A DNA stretch of 21,865 nt from Bergeyella zoohelcum (GTDB taxonomy: Bacteria; Bacteroidota; Bacteroidia; Flavobacteriales; Weeksellaceae): contig JAUNHO010000004.1 of assembly GCA_030523905.1 (NCBI GenBank), positions 1-21,865 of the forward strand, in the 5' to 3' direction. Made by a program: the position numbers and the translations under genes. Position 1 is the first letter of the stretch. Each line of letters opens with the position of its first letter. The notes under the pieces were generated by a model that saw only the letters and a list, made by a program, of their open reading frames with translations, ran no database searches and had not been told where the DNA came from. Shown here in pieces: positions 1 to 8,400 of this stretch.

Positions 1-627
1 CTTTTTCAGTTCTAATGGTAATCCATAGGCTTTTTCTGGATATTCCGTGTAAGGCAATTTTTCATAAGAATACATTGGAAATGGATTAGATATTTTCCCC
101 TTTATATTTTGCTTACTCTTTAAAACCCATTTATATTTCCCATCTTTAGTATATATTTCCTTAGCAACTCCTTTAATCTCTGTAAATTTCCAAGGAGCAA
201 CAGAAATTTTATCATCTGGAATATAACTAACCACATAATCCCTACCTCTAAAATGCGTTTCCATTTGATGTTTCCCTATCTCCTTCCATTCCATTTGTAA
301 CACAACATCTTCAAACAAACAAATTTCATCTTGTGGCTTATCCAAAATAAGCATTTTATTGGTTTCATTTTTGTATAACTGATATTTGAAATTATCTCTC
401 CTCTCTACCACAAAACTTTCTGTTTTTTCCATCATATCAGTATTGATTGGTTGAGATACTTCATAAAGCATTTCTTTCGTTTCTAAATCGTAATAAACCG
501 TAGCAATCTTATGAAATGGCGTTGCCATTACTGGGCTTTTATCATAAAAATCGTACTCTAATTTCAATGTTTGAGCCACGCCTAAACCTGAAATACAAAC
601 TAATAAAAACAAATTCAATTTCCTCAT
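1..627 (-). CDS. GLPGLI-like secreted protein, C-terminus outside window
   Basis: I translated this by hand from an ATG at 627-625; 209 codons stay open to the window edge, so the C-terminal part is missing. It begins with a Sec signal peptide (MRKLNLFLLLVCISGLGVAQ, cleavage probably near residue 20). The mature part reads as extended strands (TLKLEYDFYD, KIATVYYDLE, WKEIGKHQMETHFRGRDYVVSYIPD) and ends with YPEKAYGLPLELKK, which resembles the GLPGLI block of that Bacteroidota family (TIGR01200). No biochemical role is known for the family; members are predicted to be exported, often near outer-membrane or metal-uptake genes. A strong promoter candidate at 678-709, separated from the upstream PepSY gene, supports the start and separate transcription. 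The family call is moderate because the diagnostic motif falls at the cut end; that this is a secreted protein is well supported. Confidence 0.75.
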   Translation of the reverse strand, partial: MRKLNLFLLVCISGLGVAQTLKLEYDFYDKSPVMATPFHKIATVYYDLETKEMLYEVSQPINTDMMEKTESFVVERRDNFKYQLYKNETNKMLILDKPQDEICLFEDVVLQMEWKEIGKHQMETHFRGRDYVVSYIPDDKISVAPWKFTEIKGVAKEIYTKDGKYKWVLKSKQNIKGKISNPFPMYSYEKLPYTEYPEKAYGLPLELKK

Positions 628-647
628 AATAAATATCCTAATTAAAA

Positions 648-674
648 CATAGAGACCTATAATAGGCCTCTGTG
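648..674 (-). promoter_or_regulatory. inverted repeat at the predicted transcript start
   Basis: Arms 648-659 and 663-674 pair with a 3-base loop. The inner CCTA/TAGG and outer AGAG/CTCT blocks are exact; one A/C mismatch at 655/667 becomes a G-U pair in the minus-strand transcript. It lies just after the -7 box of the promoter at 678-709, so it either caps the 5' end of the GLPGLI mRNA or is an operator. It is not a terminator for the PepSY gene, since it has no T-run on that strand. Confidence 0.4.
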
Positions 675-677
675 CGA

Positions 678-709
678 CAAATGTAAAATAATTTCAATAT
701 AAAACCAAA
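678..709 (-). promoter_or_regulatory. Bacteroidota -33/-7 promoter of the GLPGLI gene
   Basis: On the minus strand TTTG (709-706) is followed after 20 bases by TACATTTG (685-678), an exact fit to the Bacteroidota TTTG / TAnnTTTG pattern. The predicted transcript start is near 671, about 45 bases before the ATG at 627. Confidence 0.6.
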
Positions 710-716
710 TATTTTT

Positions 717-1925
717 TTATTTTTTCATCTTCCTCAATCTATGCCACCAAATTAGGAAACCTGTGATGGGTAAAAGGCAACCAATAAATGATACTATAAA
801 ATAAAGAATAATACTCGGCAATCCCATTATTTCGCCTGTATGAAGTGGTTTTGCCAAAGATGTAAATTGCTTATTCAGAGGTTTATCTAGGAACAATTCT
901 TTGGTTTTCAGTTCGCCTTTTTTATCAAAAGTCAGTTCATCTGGCAGTAAAGCCCCCAGCCTATTATCAGAATTAATTTTGCGTATGGTATAGCGTGGGT
1001 TCTCATCATTGGGAAGCTCTAGCGTAAGACTTCCGCTATTAGGGAAATGCGTTTGAGTCGTTTGCAATAGATGGTTTAGAGAAACTTCCTTTTCGGGTTC
1101 TATCTCGGTTTTTTCTTTTTGTCGGTTTAGCATATCTCCCATCAGCGTTGCAAAAGCATCATCTTTTTTGCCATCAGTATCGTTTTTTATATTGCTCAAA
1201 GACTCACCTCCAAGAGAGACAATCAAAGCATTTTTCACCCAAGGATAAGTGATATAAAGCCCTGTAATAGCAATAAAACCTAGCATCAGCATTGCGTAAA
1301 ACCCTGCCACATTATGAAAATCATAGTTCAGCCTTTGAAATTTAGAACCGAGTTTTATCGTGAGATTTTGTTTCAGATATTTCCATTTTTTAGGAAGCCA
1401 AAGTACAAAACCCGAAACCAGTAAAAACACAAAAATAAGCACACCTGCCCCTACAATTTGTCGCCCTACATCTCCCATCAACAAGTTACGATGTATGGAT
1501 AAAACAACACTAAAAAACTGGCTCAAATCATCATTTCCTACGCCGAGTTCCTGCTTCGTATAAGGGTTATAATAGGTGCTTTTAGACTCGCCTTTATCGT
1601 TTTTGTAACCCACGATCCAAGAGCGATTTCCCTGCTCAGGAATGTAGATAGAAACCAAGTCTTTATTTTGTTTTTTAAGGCTAGTTCGTAGTTCATCGGG
1701 CGTTTGTATCGTTTGATTTTCCACATAAGTGATATAAACTTTATCCTTATTATAAAGCTCTATAATCTGTGTTTTGAAGGCGTAAATAGCCCCTGTAAGA
1801 CAAACCACAAAAACGATAAGCGAGGACAAAAGCCCCAGCCAAAGATGTAGCAAATAAGAGATATACTTAATAGCCCCCTCGTTTTTTCTTTTCTTGCGAA
1901 ACAAACTTTTTACCAATCGGTTCAT
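717..1925 (-). CDS. PepSY-associated four-helix inner-membrane protein
   Basis: A 402-residue protein of the PepSY_TM family (PF03929 type). A basic N-terminus (RKKRKNE) leads into helix 1 (about residues 25-50, HLWLGLLSSLIVFVVCLTGAIYAF). A large periplasmic domain follows, then helix 2 (about 157-177), helix 3 (about 205-230), a second soluble region, and helix 4 (about 367-394, ending IWWHRLRKMKK). Histidines sit at helix ends: H27, H145, H204, H362. In this family such residues are thought to bind haem or metal, and members often sit beside TonB-dependent siderophore receptors as putative ferric-siderophore reductases. No receptor gene is visible here, so substrate and reductase activity are inference. 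It follows the lipoprotein gene with a terminator between them; I see no good promoter box in 1926-1963, so read-through from upstream is possible. Confidence 0.85.
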   Translation of the reverse strand: MNRLVKSLFRKKRKNEGAIKYISYLLHLWLGLLSSLIVFVVCLTGAIYAFKTQIIELYNKDKVYITYVENQTIQTPDELRTSLKKQNKDLVSIYIPEQGNRSWIVGYKNDKGESKSTYYNPYTKQELGVGNDDLSQFFSVVLSIHRNLLMGDVGRQIVGAGVLIFVFLLVSGFVLWLPKKWKYLKQNLTIKLGSKFQRLNYDFHNVAGFYAMLMLGFIAITGLYITYPWVKNALIVSLGGESLSNIKNDTDGKKDDAFATLMGDMLNRQKEKTEIEPEKEVSLNHLLQTTQTHFPNSGSLTLELPNDENPRYTIRKINSDNRLGALLPDELTFDKKGELKTKELFLDKPLNKQFTSLAKPLHTGEIMGLPSIILYFIVSFIGCLLPITGFLIWWHRLRKMKK

Positions 1926-1963
1926 TATAAAATCAATTTAATTTTCATCTCTTTTCCGTATAA

Positions 1964-2002
1964 AATAAAGCTGAAATTACCCCTTGTAAAATCAGCTTTA
2001 TT
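1964..2002 (-). terminator. rho-independent terminator after the lipoprotein gene
   Basis: An 11-bp perfect stem (AATAAAGCTGA at 1964-1974 with TCAGCTTTATT at 1992-2002) encloses a 17-base loop. Read on the minus strand the stem is followed by a T-rich tail (TTTATTTTA). It lies 27 bases past the lipoprotein stop. Confidence 0.7.
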
Positions 2003-2029
2003 ACAACTAATTAATATGATATGAAAAAA

Positions 2030-2644
2030 TTATTTTTTAGACCTTGAAACAAATTTCACATCTTTCACCACTTCGGTGAATTTTTGGTATTGCTCTGGCG
2101 AAAGCACACCTTTGATGGCTTCTTTTCTCTGTGCATCAAACTTTTCCCAATATTCTTTTGCCAAATCTGGGTTGCCGTGATAAATATCGTGAGCATCGTG
2201 ATACATTTTTTCAAACGCATCATTAGCCGCATTCACGGTTTGCATTTGCTCATCAGTAAGAGCTACTTCTGTTTTTATTTTCGCTAAAAGTTCATCATTG
2301 TATCTTGGGCGTTTGCGTGTGTTTTCATCTACGAATTTCTTGTATTTCTGCAATTCGTCTGCTGTAAGAAGTTTTGCAACCTCATCATCTTGTTGTTTTT
2401 GGAACTCTTCCATTTTCTTGAACAACGCTACTCTATCTGGCTTTTCGCCCATTGCTTTACGCGTTTCTGTACGCTGTGCCTCATATTTTGCTACGATTTC
2501 ATCAAACTTTTTTGCTTTATCGCCTTCCAATTTTAGTTCGGTTTTGATGATGCTATAATCCGCACCTTTTTTCTTATTATCGCCACCGCAAGCGACCAAT
2601 ACTGCCGACACCAAAAGTGCCATTGCCAATTTTCTGATTTTCAT
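2030..2644 (-). CDS. lipoprotein with two duplicated LTxxQ-type helical modules
   Basis: A longer reading frame begins at 2716, but I choose the ATG at 2644 (204 residues). From there the protein starts MKIRKLAMALLVSAVLVAC, a textbook lipoprotein signal with lipobox LVAC and lipidated C19, and the promoter -7 box at 2686-2693 lies downstream of the longer start. The mature part is charged and predicted helical. It falls into two similar halves: IKTELKLEG...LTADELQKYKKFV (about residues 33-105) and IKTEVALTD...LSPEQYQKFTEVV (about 123-193). The LTADE, LTDEQ and LSPEQ elements recall the LTxxQ motif of Spy/CpxP periplasmic chaperones, but I cannot show homology, so a chaperone or stress role is inference. 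The neighbouring divergent HtrA protease would fit an envelope-stress context. LspA, encoded further along, would process this protein. Confidence 0.85.
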   Translation of the reverse strand: MKIRKLAMALLVSAVLVACGGDNKKKGADYSIIKTELKLEGDKAKKFDEIVAKYEAQRTETRKAMGEKPDRVALFKKMEEFQKQQDDEVAKLLTADELQKYKKFVDENTRKRPRYNDELLAKIKTEVALTDEQMQTVNAANDAFEKMYHDAHDIYHGNPDLAKEYWEKFDAQRKEAIKGVLSPEQYQKFTEVVKDVKFVSRSKK

Positions 2645-2685
2645 ATTTTTTCTAATTTTAATTGTTAAACTATTTTTACTCGGGG

Positions 2686-2716
2686 CAAAGATATTATTTT
2701 TATTCATTCTAAACAA
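2686..2716 (-). promoter_or_regulatory. promoter of the lipoprotein gene
   Basis: Minus-strand TTG (2716-2714), 20 bases, then TATCTTTG (2693-2686), an exact TAnnTTTG -7 box. Predicted transcription starts near 2679, giving a leader of about 35 bases to the ATG at 2644. This placement argues against translation starting at 2716. Confidence 0.6.
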
Positions 2717-2923
2717 TATATTTTGTATTTTAGTTTATTCTTTTTTATCTCACTCTGAAAAATATCATTCTATGAATTGTGTAATGTCAATAAATAATTT
2801 TCTGTAAATATGACTTAATTTATGCCAAAAATTCACACCTATTAAAATTGATTTTATTCTTAAAAAGATTTAATTTTGAGGCTTCGTTGTTAAATTTTAG
2901 TTAAAATCACCTCTTTTTATATC

Positions 2924-2936
2924 ATACTAATAGTAT
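2924..2936. promoter_or_regulatory. 13-bp palindrome, possible operator of the protease gene
   Basis: ATACTA-A-TAGTAT is a perfect dyad around 2930. It ends 8 bases before the -7 box at 2945, so it occupies the spacer between the -33 and -7 positions of the protease promoter, where a repressor or activator would act. AT-rich palindromes of this size can occur by chance. Confidence 0.3.
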
Positions 2937-2944
2937 TTTAGCAT

Positions 2945-2952
2945 TAAATTTG
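2945..2952 (+). promoter_or_regulatory. -7 promoter box of the HtrA-type gene
   Basis: TAAATTTG fits the Bacteroidota TAnnTTTG -7 consensus, 47 bases before the ATG at 3000. No TTG/TTTG stands about 20 bases upstream; the palindrome at 2924-2936 lies there instead, which could mean an activator-dependent promoter. Confidence 0.4.
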
Positions 2953-2999
2953 TAGTGTAAAATATCACAAATAACAAACTCATAAAAATATAATAAACA

Positions 3000-4523
3000 A
3001 TGAATAATAAGACACTTAAAAAAATTGCTCCTTACGCTTTGGTAGGCGTAATCTCTGGGGCTACGGTTCTCGGAGGCATCAAATTATCCGAAAATTCTGA
3101 TGCGAATAATCAGGATTATTCTTACTTCAAACAAGCAGAAAATGTATCTTTCGCTGGGGTAAGCGGAAGCGGAACAGATTTCGTGAAAGCTGCAAAGGTA
3201 ACTGTACCTGCCGTAGTTACGATTAAAAATTATCAATCTAGAAATACCTCGGTTCGTAGTTCCGAACAAGATATTTTTGAGTGGTTCTTTGGAAATCCTA
3301 ATTCTAGGCAACAACAAAGACAACAGCAACGCCCTGATAATATGCCTACGGGAATGGGGTCTGGGGTAATCATCTCGCCTGATGGCTACATTATTTCTAA
3401 TAACCATGTGGTAGCAGGTGCTACTAAACTAGAAGTTGTACTAAGCAACAAGAAAACCTACATCGCAAAACTTGTAGGAACTGACCCTAACACCGATATT
3501 TCTCTCCTTAAAATAGAAGAAAAAGGGTTGCCTTACCTCAACTTTGCTAATTCGGATTTGGTAGAAGTAGGCGAATGGGTATTGGCAGTAGGAAATCCGC
3601 TAGGGCTGAACTCCACCGCTACGGCAGGGATTATCTCCGCAAAAGGCAGAGGTATTGGTATTCTTTCAGGGCAAGGCTCAGCGGCGAACCCTATTGAAAG
3701 TTTCTTACAAACCGATGCTGCCATCAACCAAGGGAACTCTGGTGGTGCATTGGTGAATGTGAATGGCGACCTCATCGGTATCAATTCGGCTATTGCATCT
3801 ACTTCGGGGTATTATCAAGGTTATGGCTTTGCGGTTCCTGCGAATTTAGCAAGGAAAATTGTAGAAGACATCAAGAAATTTGGTCTTGTTCAAAGAGGTT
3901 TCCTAGGGGTTAATTCTTTAGACCTATCTAATGAACAACTCGTGAAAAGCTACAATAGAGATTATAAAACCAATCTAAAAGTAGGTAGTGGAATGTACAT
4001 CATAGGTGTTTCCTCTAATAGTGGTGCAGAAGATGCAGGTCTGAAAAAAGGCGACATCATCACCAAGATTGACGGGCAGGAAATCTCCGATTTCGGTAGC
4101 CTATCGGTAGCAGTCGGTAGCAAACGCCCAGGCGATGTAGTTAGCGTAACCTACCTAAGAGATGGCAACGAAACTACGAAAAAAGTAACCCTGAAAGACC
4201 AAAAAGGAAATACTTCCACGAGAACCAAAGCCGACCTAAGCGTAACCGAAAAAATAGGTGGAGAATTTGAGCCACTGAGTGAAAATTTCAAAGTAAGATA
4301 CGGAATAGATGGCGGTGTATTGGCGAAAAACATTGTGGAAGGTGGGGAACTTTCCAAAATAGGCATCGTGGATAATTTTATCATCTTGGAAGTGAATGGC
4401 AAGGTGGTTAATTCACAAAAAGATATAGAAAAAATCCTCAACGGACACAATGGCAATGTCCAAATAAAATTCGCTGATGAATACGGCAGAATCTACACAC
4501 AAGGCTTCCGAATGCCAAACTAA
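3000..4523 (+). CDS. Do/HtrA-family periplasmic serine endopeptidase
   Basis: A 507-residue protein with the DegP/DegQ layout. An uncleaved anchor or signal segment (about residues 9-28, IAPYALVGVISGATVLGGI) is followed by a trypsin-like domain (about 58-295) with the complete catalytic triad: H136 in ISNNHVV, D166 in NTDISLL and S247 in QGNSGGA. A Q/R-rich stretch (SRQQQRQQQR, 102-111) lies in the N-terminal loop that precedes the catalytic His. PDZ1 spans about 298-400 (RGFLGV...GAEDAGLKKGDIITKIDG) and a second, more divergent PDZ about 415-505. The family degrades or refolds misfolded envelope proteins. The ATG at 3000 starts with the expected basic N-terminus. It is the only plus-strand gene and ends at the bidirectional terminator shared with yebC. 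Whether it is degP- or degQ-like cannot be decided here. Confidence 0.95.
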   Translation: MNNKTLKKIAPYALVGVISGATVLGGIKLSENSDANNQDYSYFKQAENVSFAGVSGSGTDFVKAAKVTVPAVVTIKNYQSRNTSVRSSEQDIFEWFFGNPNSRQQQRQQQRPDNMPTGMGSGVIISPDGYIISNNHVVAGATKLEVVLSNKKTYIAKLVGTDPNTDISLLKIEEKGLPYLNFANSDLVEVGEWVLAVGNPLGLNSTATAGIISAKGRGIGILSGQGSAANPIESFLQTDAAINQGNSGGALVNVNGDLIGINSAIASTSGYYQGYGFAVPANLARKIVEDIKKFGLVQRGFLGVNSLDLSNEQLVKSYNRDYKTNLKVGSGMYIIGVSSNSGAEDAGLKKGDIITKIDGQEISDFGSLSVAVGSKRPGDVVSVTYLRDGNETTKKVTLKDQKGNTSTRTKADLSVTEKIGGEFEPLSENFKVRYGIDGGVLAKNIVEGGELSKIGIVDNFIILEVNGKVVNSQKDIEKILNGHNGNVQIKFADEYGRIYTQGFRMPN

Positions 4524-4541
4524 ACCAACGAAACCCAACAA

Positions 4542-4571
4542 AAAAGCAACCAAGTAATTTTGGTTGCTTTT
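4542..4571. terminator. bidirectional terminator between HtrA-type gene and yebC
   Basis: A perfect 12-bp stem, AAAAGCAACCAA (4542-4553) with TTGGTTGCTTTT (4560-4571), and a 6-base loop GTAATT. It has A-runs on one side and T-runs on the other, so it works on both strands. It sits 18 bases past the protease stop and 12 bases past the yebC stop. Confidence 0.9.
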
Positions 4572-4583
4572 ATTTTATTAGAA

Positions 4584-5324
4584 CTATAAAGTTGCCATTA
4601 GTTCGTCTGTAATCTCCATATTATGATAAACATTCTGCACATCATCATCTTCCTCAAAACGCTCTAGCATCTTCATATTGATTTTGAACTGCTCCTCGCT
4701 CACTTCCTTCGTCATATTTGGGATTCTTTGCAGCTCTGCACTCTTCACTTCTATTTTGAGTTCGTCTAACTTATGAGACATCGCCCCAAAATCTTCAAAT
4801 GCCGTGGTAATCATCACCTCCTCGTCATCGCTATCTATTTCCTCTGCTCCCGCATCTATCATTTCCATTTCAAAATCGTCCCAATCCATCGTAATGAGCG
4901 ACCTGTCTATGCTGAAAATCCCTTTTCTATCAAAGATAAATGCCAACTCACCATTTTTCCCAAGATTGCCATCAAATTTATTAAAAACGGCTCTTACATT
5001 CGCCACGGTTCTAGTAGAGTTATTGGTAGTACATTCCACAAAAAACGCTACACCGCCTTGTCCGTAGCCTTCATAAGTGATTTCTTCGTAGTTTTCTGCA
5101 TCGGCTCCACTTGCTTTTTTGATGGCTCTTTCCACATTGTCCTTCGGCATATTGGCACCCTTGGCGTTTTGGATACACCTCCTAAGGGCAGGGTTTGAGT
5201 CTGGATCTGGCCCACCAGCCTTCACCGCTAGGGCAATATCTTTACCAATTTTAGAGAAAGTCTTCGCCATTTTATCCCAACGAGCGAGTTTAGATGCTTT
5301 TCTATATTCAAATGCGCGTCCCAT
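4584..5324 (-). CDS. yebC: YebC/TACO1-family protein
   Basis: A 246-residue, full-length YebC-family protein. Recognisable blocks are the N-terminal MGRAFEYRKASKLARWDKMAKTFSKIGKDI (the Bacteroidota version of the MAGHSKW start), the NPALRRCIQNAKGANMPKDNVERAIKKA block, the YEGYGQGGVAFFVECTTNN block, and NGELAFIFDRKG. The C-terminal domain is rich in acidic residues. The family was long annotated as a transcriptional regulator (PmpR); more recent work on YebC and mitochondrial TACO1 points to helping ribosomes through difficult sequences such as proline runs. The role here follows from family membership. It is probably transcribed alone: it has its own -7 box at 5346-5353, a terminator separates it from sprA, and it ends at the terminator shared with the protease gene. 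Confidence 0.95.
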   Translation of the reverse strand: MGRAFEYRKASKLARWDKMAKTFSKIGKDIALAVKAGGPDPDSNPALRRCIQNAKGANMPKDNVERAIKKASGADAENYEEITYEGYGQGGVAFFVECTTNNSTRTVANVRAVFNKFDGNLGKNGELAFIFDRKGIFSIDRSLITMDWDDFEMEMIDAGAEEIDSDDEEVMITTAFEDFGAMSHKLDELKIEVKSAELQRIPNMTKEVSEEQFKINMKMLERFEEDDDVQNVYHNMEITDELMATL

Positions 5325-5345
5325 ATTTTTTTATTTTTAAGACTG

Positions 5346-5353
5346 CAAAAGTA
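5346..5353 (-). promoter_or_regulatory. -7 promoter box of yebC
   Basis: TACTTTTG on the minus strand (5353-5346) fits TAnnTTTG and lies 21 bases before the yebC ATG at 5324. The nearest TTG triplets are at spacings of 12 and 25 bases, so the -33 element is unclear. Confidence 0.45.
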
Positions 5354-5438
5354 ATGATTTTAGTTCAAAAAATTTATACAATATGGAATGAAAAAAATGA
5401 AGTTGAATTTCAAAATATCATTATGAGCCATAAAAAAC

Positions 5439-5465
5439 AAAACTTCGCCATAAAAACGAAGTTTT
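5439..5465 (-). terminator. rho-independent terminator of sprA
   Basis: A 9-bp stem (AAAACTTCG at 5439-5447 with CGAAGTTTT at 5457-5465) around a 9-base loop, followed on the minus strand by GTTTTTT. It starts 27 bases after the sprA stop and separates sprA from yebC. Confidence 0.8.
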
Positions 5466-5491
5466 TTATTGAGATTTTTGGGTGGTTTTTA

Positions 5492-8400
5492 CTAATTGTT
5501 ATTCGTTCCACCAAAGTTAAAGGTTGCTCTCAGCCCTGCTCGTAAAGTAGAGAGAGGGAACGCCGTAGAGATTTTATACTTGGTAAGAAGCTGGTCGTAG
5601 AAGAAACTCAAATTGAAGTTTTGGGACATATTATAATCCGCCGTGAGCTTTATCCCTAGCAGTCTTTGTCCGCCTGTTACTTGGGAGTCGCTCAGTAGAA
5701 TATTAGTAATACTCGTCTGTGTATCTCGGATAGAGAAGTCCCCACGGATATTCAAATCACTTACTATATTTTTGGTTTTACCCTTCAATTTTAGTTTTAA
5801 TTTCAAGTCCTTCACAATGTAGCCAAAACCTACGATATACTCCTTGCTATGGTCTTCGGTAAGGGTATTATTCACCAAACCGAGCATTAGGGTTCTGTCT
5901 TTGTTGTACTGCAAACGGATTTGCATATTATTCCTCAGCGTAACATCAGCCCCCAATAGCGGTGCAAAAGACTCCACATAGCCCACTTGCGAGAAGATAT
6001 ACGGATTAACGAAATCACCATTCACATCTCTACCATTGGCATCGTTATAATAATCAATATTGGACTGAATGCCCGATGCCGTATAAGTGGAAGTATAGGA
6101 ATGAAGCACATCAAACTTAGAGAACTGGCTATTGATAATCGGAATATTTTTCAATCCTGAATAGACCACATTCCAGTTTGGTAGAGGCAGTCCTACTCTT
6201 CTAGGGTTGGTCATCTCTTTCGGAGATTTGCCTTCCACAGCCGCCTGGAACGCTGGTATCAGCACATACGCATTCCCCATACTATGCCCATCGGTAAAGC
6301 CATTCGCACCGAGAGTTCCGCCCATTTTCAGGGAAATTTCTCTAGCGTGAGCCATCATATTTCTATAAATATCCGAGCCAGAAGAGAAAGCCGTACCGAG
6401 TGTCCAAGTGGAACGCGAGTAGGTAATCATATCATTCTCAAAAGCGAAATCAAACCTCGGCGTGGAAGCATCTACATCAAGATTATAACCGCCTTGGGTA
6501 AGGTTTCGGTTGTACCTCATCATACCTTTTAGGTCTATTCTCAAATCATTCATCGGAGCGATTTGAAGATTCATATCTATCGTTTTGGTATTCATTTGAG
6601 AATAGGCATCGGTCATTAGTTCCGAGCGACTCAGCCACCCTCTCTCTATCACGGTTCTTCTAATATCTGCCTGAGAACCCAGTAGGAAGCCAAAAGTAGG
6701 ACCTCCGATGGTCTGCCCATAGCCATAGAAATTCGGTGCAGAAAGAAGCCCTGGCAACACGGTTCCGTTGGTTTCGTTATAGGCAATATCCAGTTGCTTG
6801 ATGGAGGTCAAAGCATAGGCAATACTCTGGATTGGTGAGAGTTTATTCTTGAATTTATAACCTTTATAAGGCGTAAGGACAAAGAATTTATTTTTCTTTT
6901 GCGTTTTCAGAGCCGCCTCGTTGTGGATATTATTAAGCGAATCTATTTCCTTTTTACGCTTGTCCATCACTTCATTTAGCTTTTGGAAATACTTCATTTT
7001 ACCCAATAATTTCGGAATGTCCATAGAACCTGTTCCTATGATATTATTGGTGTTTTGCGAAATATGCCCAAGACTTTCCGTAGCGTTTCTGGTAAGCACG
7101 GTAGAACGAGCATTCCAGTTATAGGTAAAGCCATAGCCTAGCTCGGCATTGATGAAATCCAAATACGGAAGATGCTCAAATGGAAGTTTATAGTTGAGCT
7201 GCACACGGTGGTTGTACAATACTGGTCGCCCAGCACGGAACGGATTCTCAAAAATAGAGCCTGTGTTCATCGTAGCGACAGCCGTTTGGTCATTCAGCGT
7301 TCGTGTAGCGGAATTGACTTCCATTTTCAAGGATTTGGTAAAATTAAACCCAAGATTATACTGCCAACCGAAGTAGAAAGTTCGGTTTCGGAGGACATCA
7401 AACTCGCTACCTGCATTGCCATTCAGTAGTGCATCTATATTTCTGTATTGCAGTTCGTTATAATTTCTATCCAATTCCGTTCTGAAAGAAAATCTCGTAG
7501 GAATAGGATTAAAATTAAACTCTTTCACCCATTTCAGATACTTATAAGACTTCGCCGTATCGCTTATCATTTTATTGAATGGACGAAGGTTCATTGGTTT
7601 GAAACTATAATTATAATCCAAATAACCACGCAAATTCTGGCGATAGTTTCTCTGCGTATAGACATCACGGTAGTAGTCATCATTATAAACCGCTGTGAGT
7701 GAGAGGTTTTCCACATCGTAGAAACGCTGTTTTTTAGCCGTATTCACTCGTTCTTTACGCATATTGACCACCCCTATACTTCTCTGCTGGGTATAGGTTC
7801 TGGCTACTTTTTTCAGTTCATCTTTATTTGTAGCTTTTGCAAATTCCACATCAGAGTCTATTGGGCTGTATTTAGGGTCTTCAATAGTCTGGGTATAAGA
7901 ATAATTGACAGGGATACGCATACCGAATTTCTCTGGCAAGAACTTATCCACATTCACGGTTGTACTGATGGTAAATGCAGAGTTGGAAGTCTGCGACCTT
8001 TCGGAAGGCTTTTGGTCTATTGCCCCAAAACCTACGCTAGACATTGCTCCATTGGCATTGAAAGTCGCAAAGTCTCCAAGGTTAAAATTCAGACTGGCAT
8101 TCCCCGCGTAGCCTCCTGCATTTTCTATCTCGGAAAGGCGGATTTCATTCACCCAAAGAATCAAATCCTTGGACTGGGTGGAAGTATTTCTAACGCCTAT
8201 CATCATCGTGGTAATATTCCCTAGACTTGGGCGACCTTTCACATAGATTTTCTTATCCGTATCTCCGAAATTAGCATAATGGTATCGGTGGGCAATCAAG
8301 TCCATTGCCTCCATATCTCGTTTCATTTTCGCATCTACGAAGTTGCTTATTTCTAGATTAACCTCGTTTTCAGATGGCCAAATTTCCATAGGAGATTTCG

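Larger units (their letters stand above)
2645..2999. other. divergent AT-rich intergenic region
   Basis: These 355 bases separate the lipoprotein gene from the HtrA-type gene. They hold the lipoprotein promoter (2686-2716), a palindrome at 2924-2936 and a -7 box for the protease gene at 2945-2952. The stretch 2720-2900 is very AT-rich and I see no coding sequence or clear RNA structure in it. Confidence 0.6.

Noticed and set aside
2645..2716. N-terminal extension of the lipoprotein to an ATG at 2716
   Set aside because: The -7 promoter box at 2686-2693 is downstream of that ATG, and the extension would bury the lipoprotein signal peptide.
4773..5198. Plus-strand 141-codon open frame opposite yebC
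   Set aside because: It lies wholly within yebC on the other strand; composition follows from the yebC codons and nothing is recognisable.
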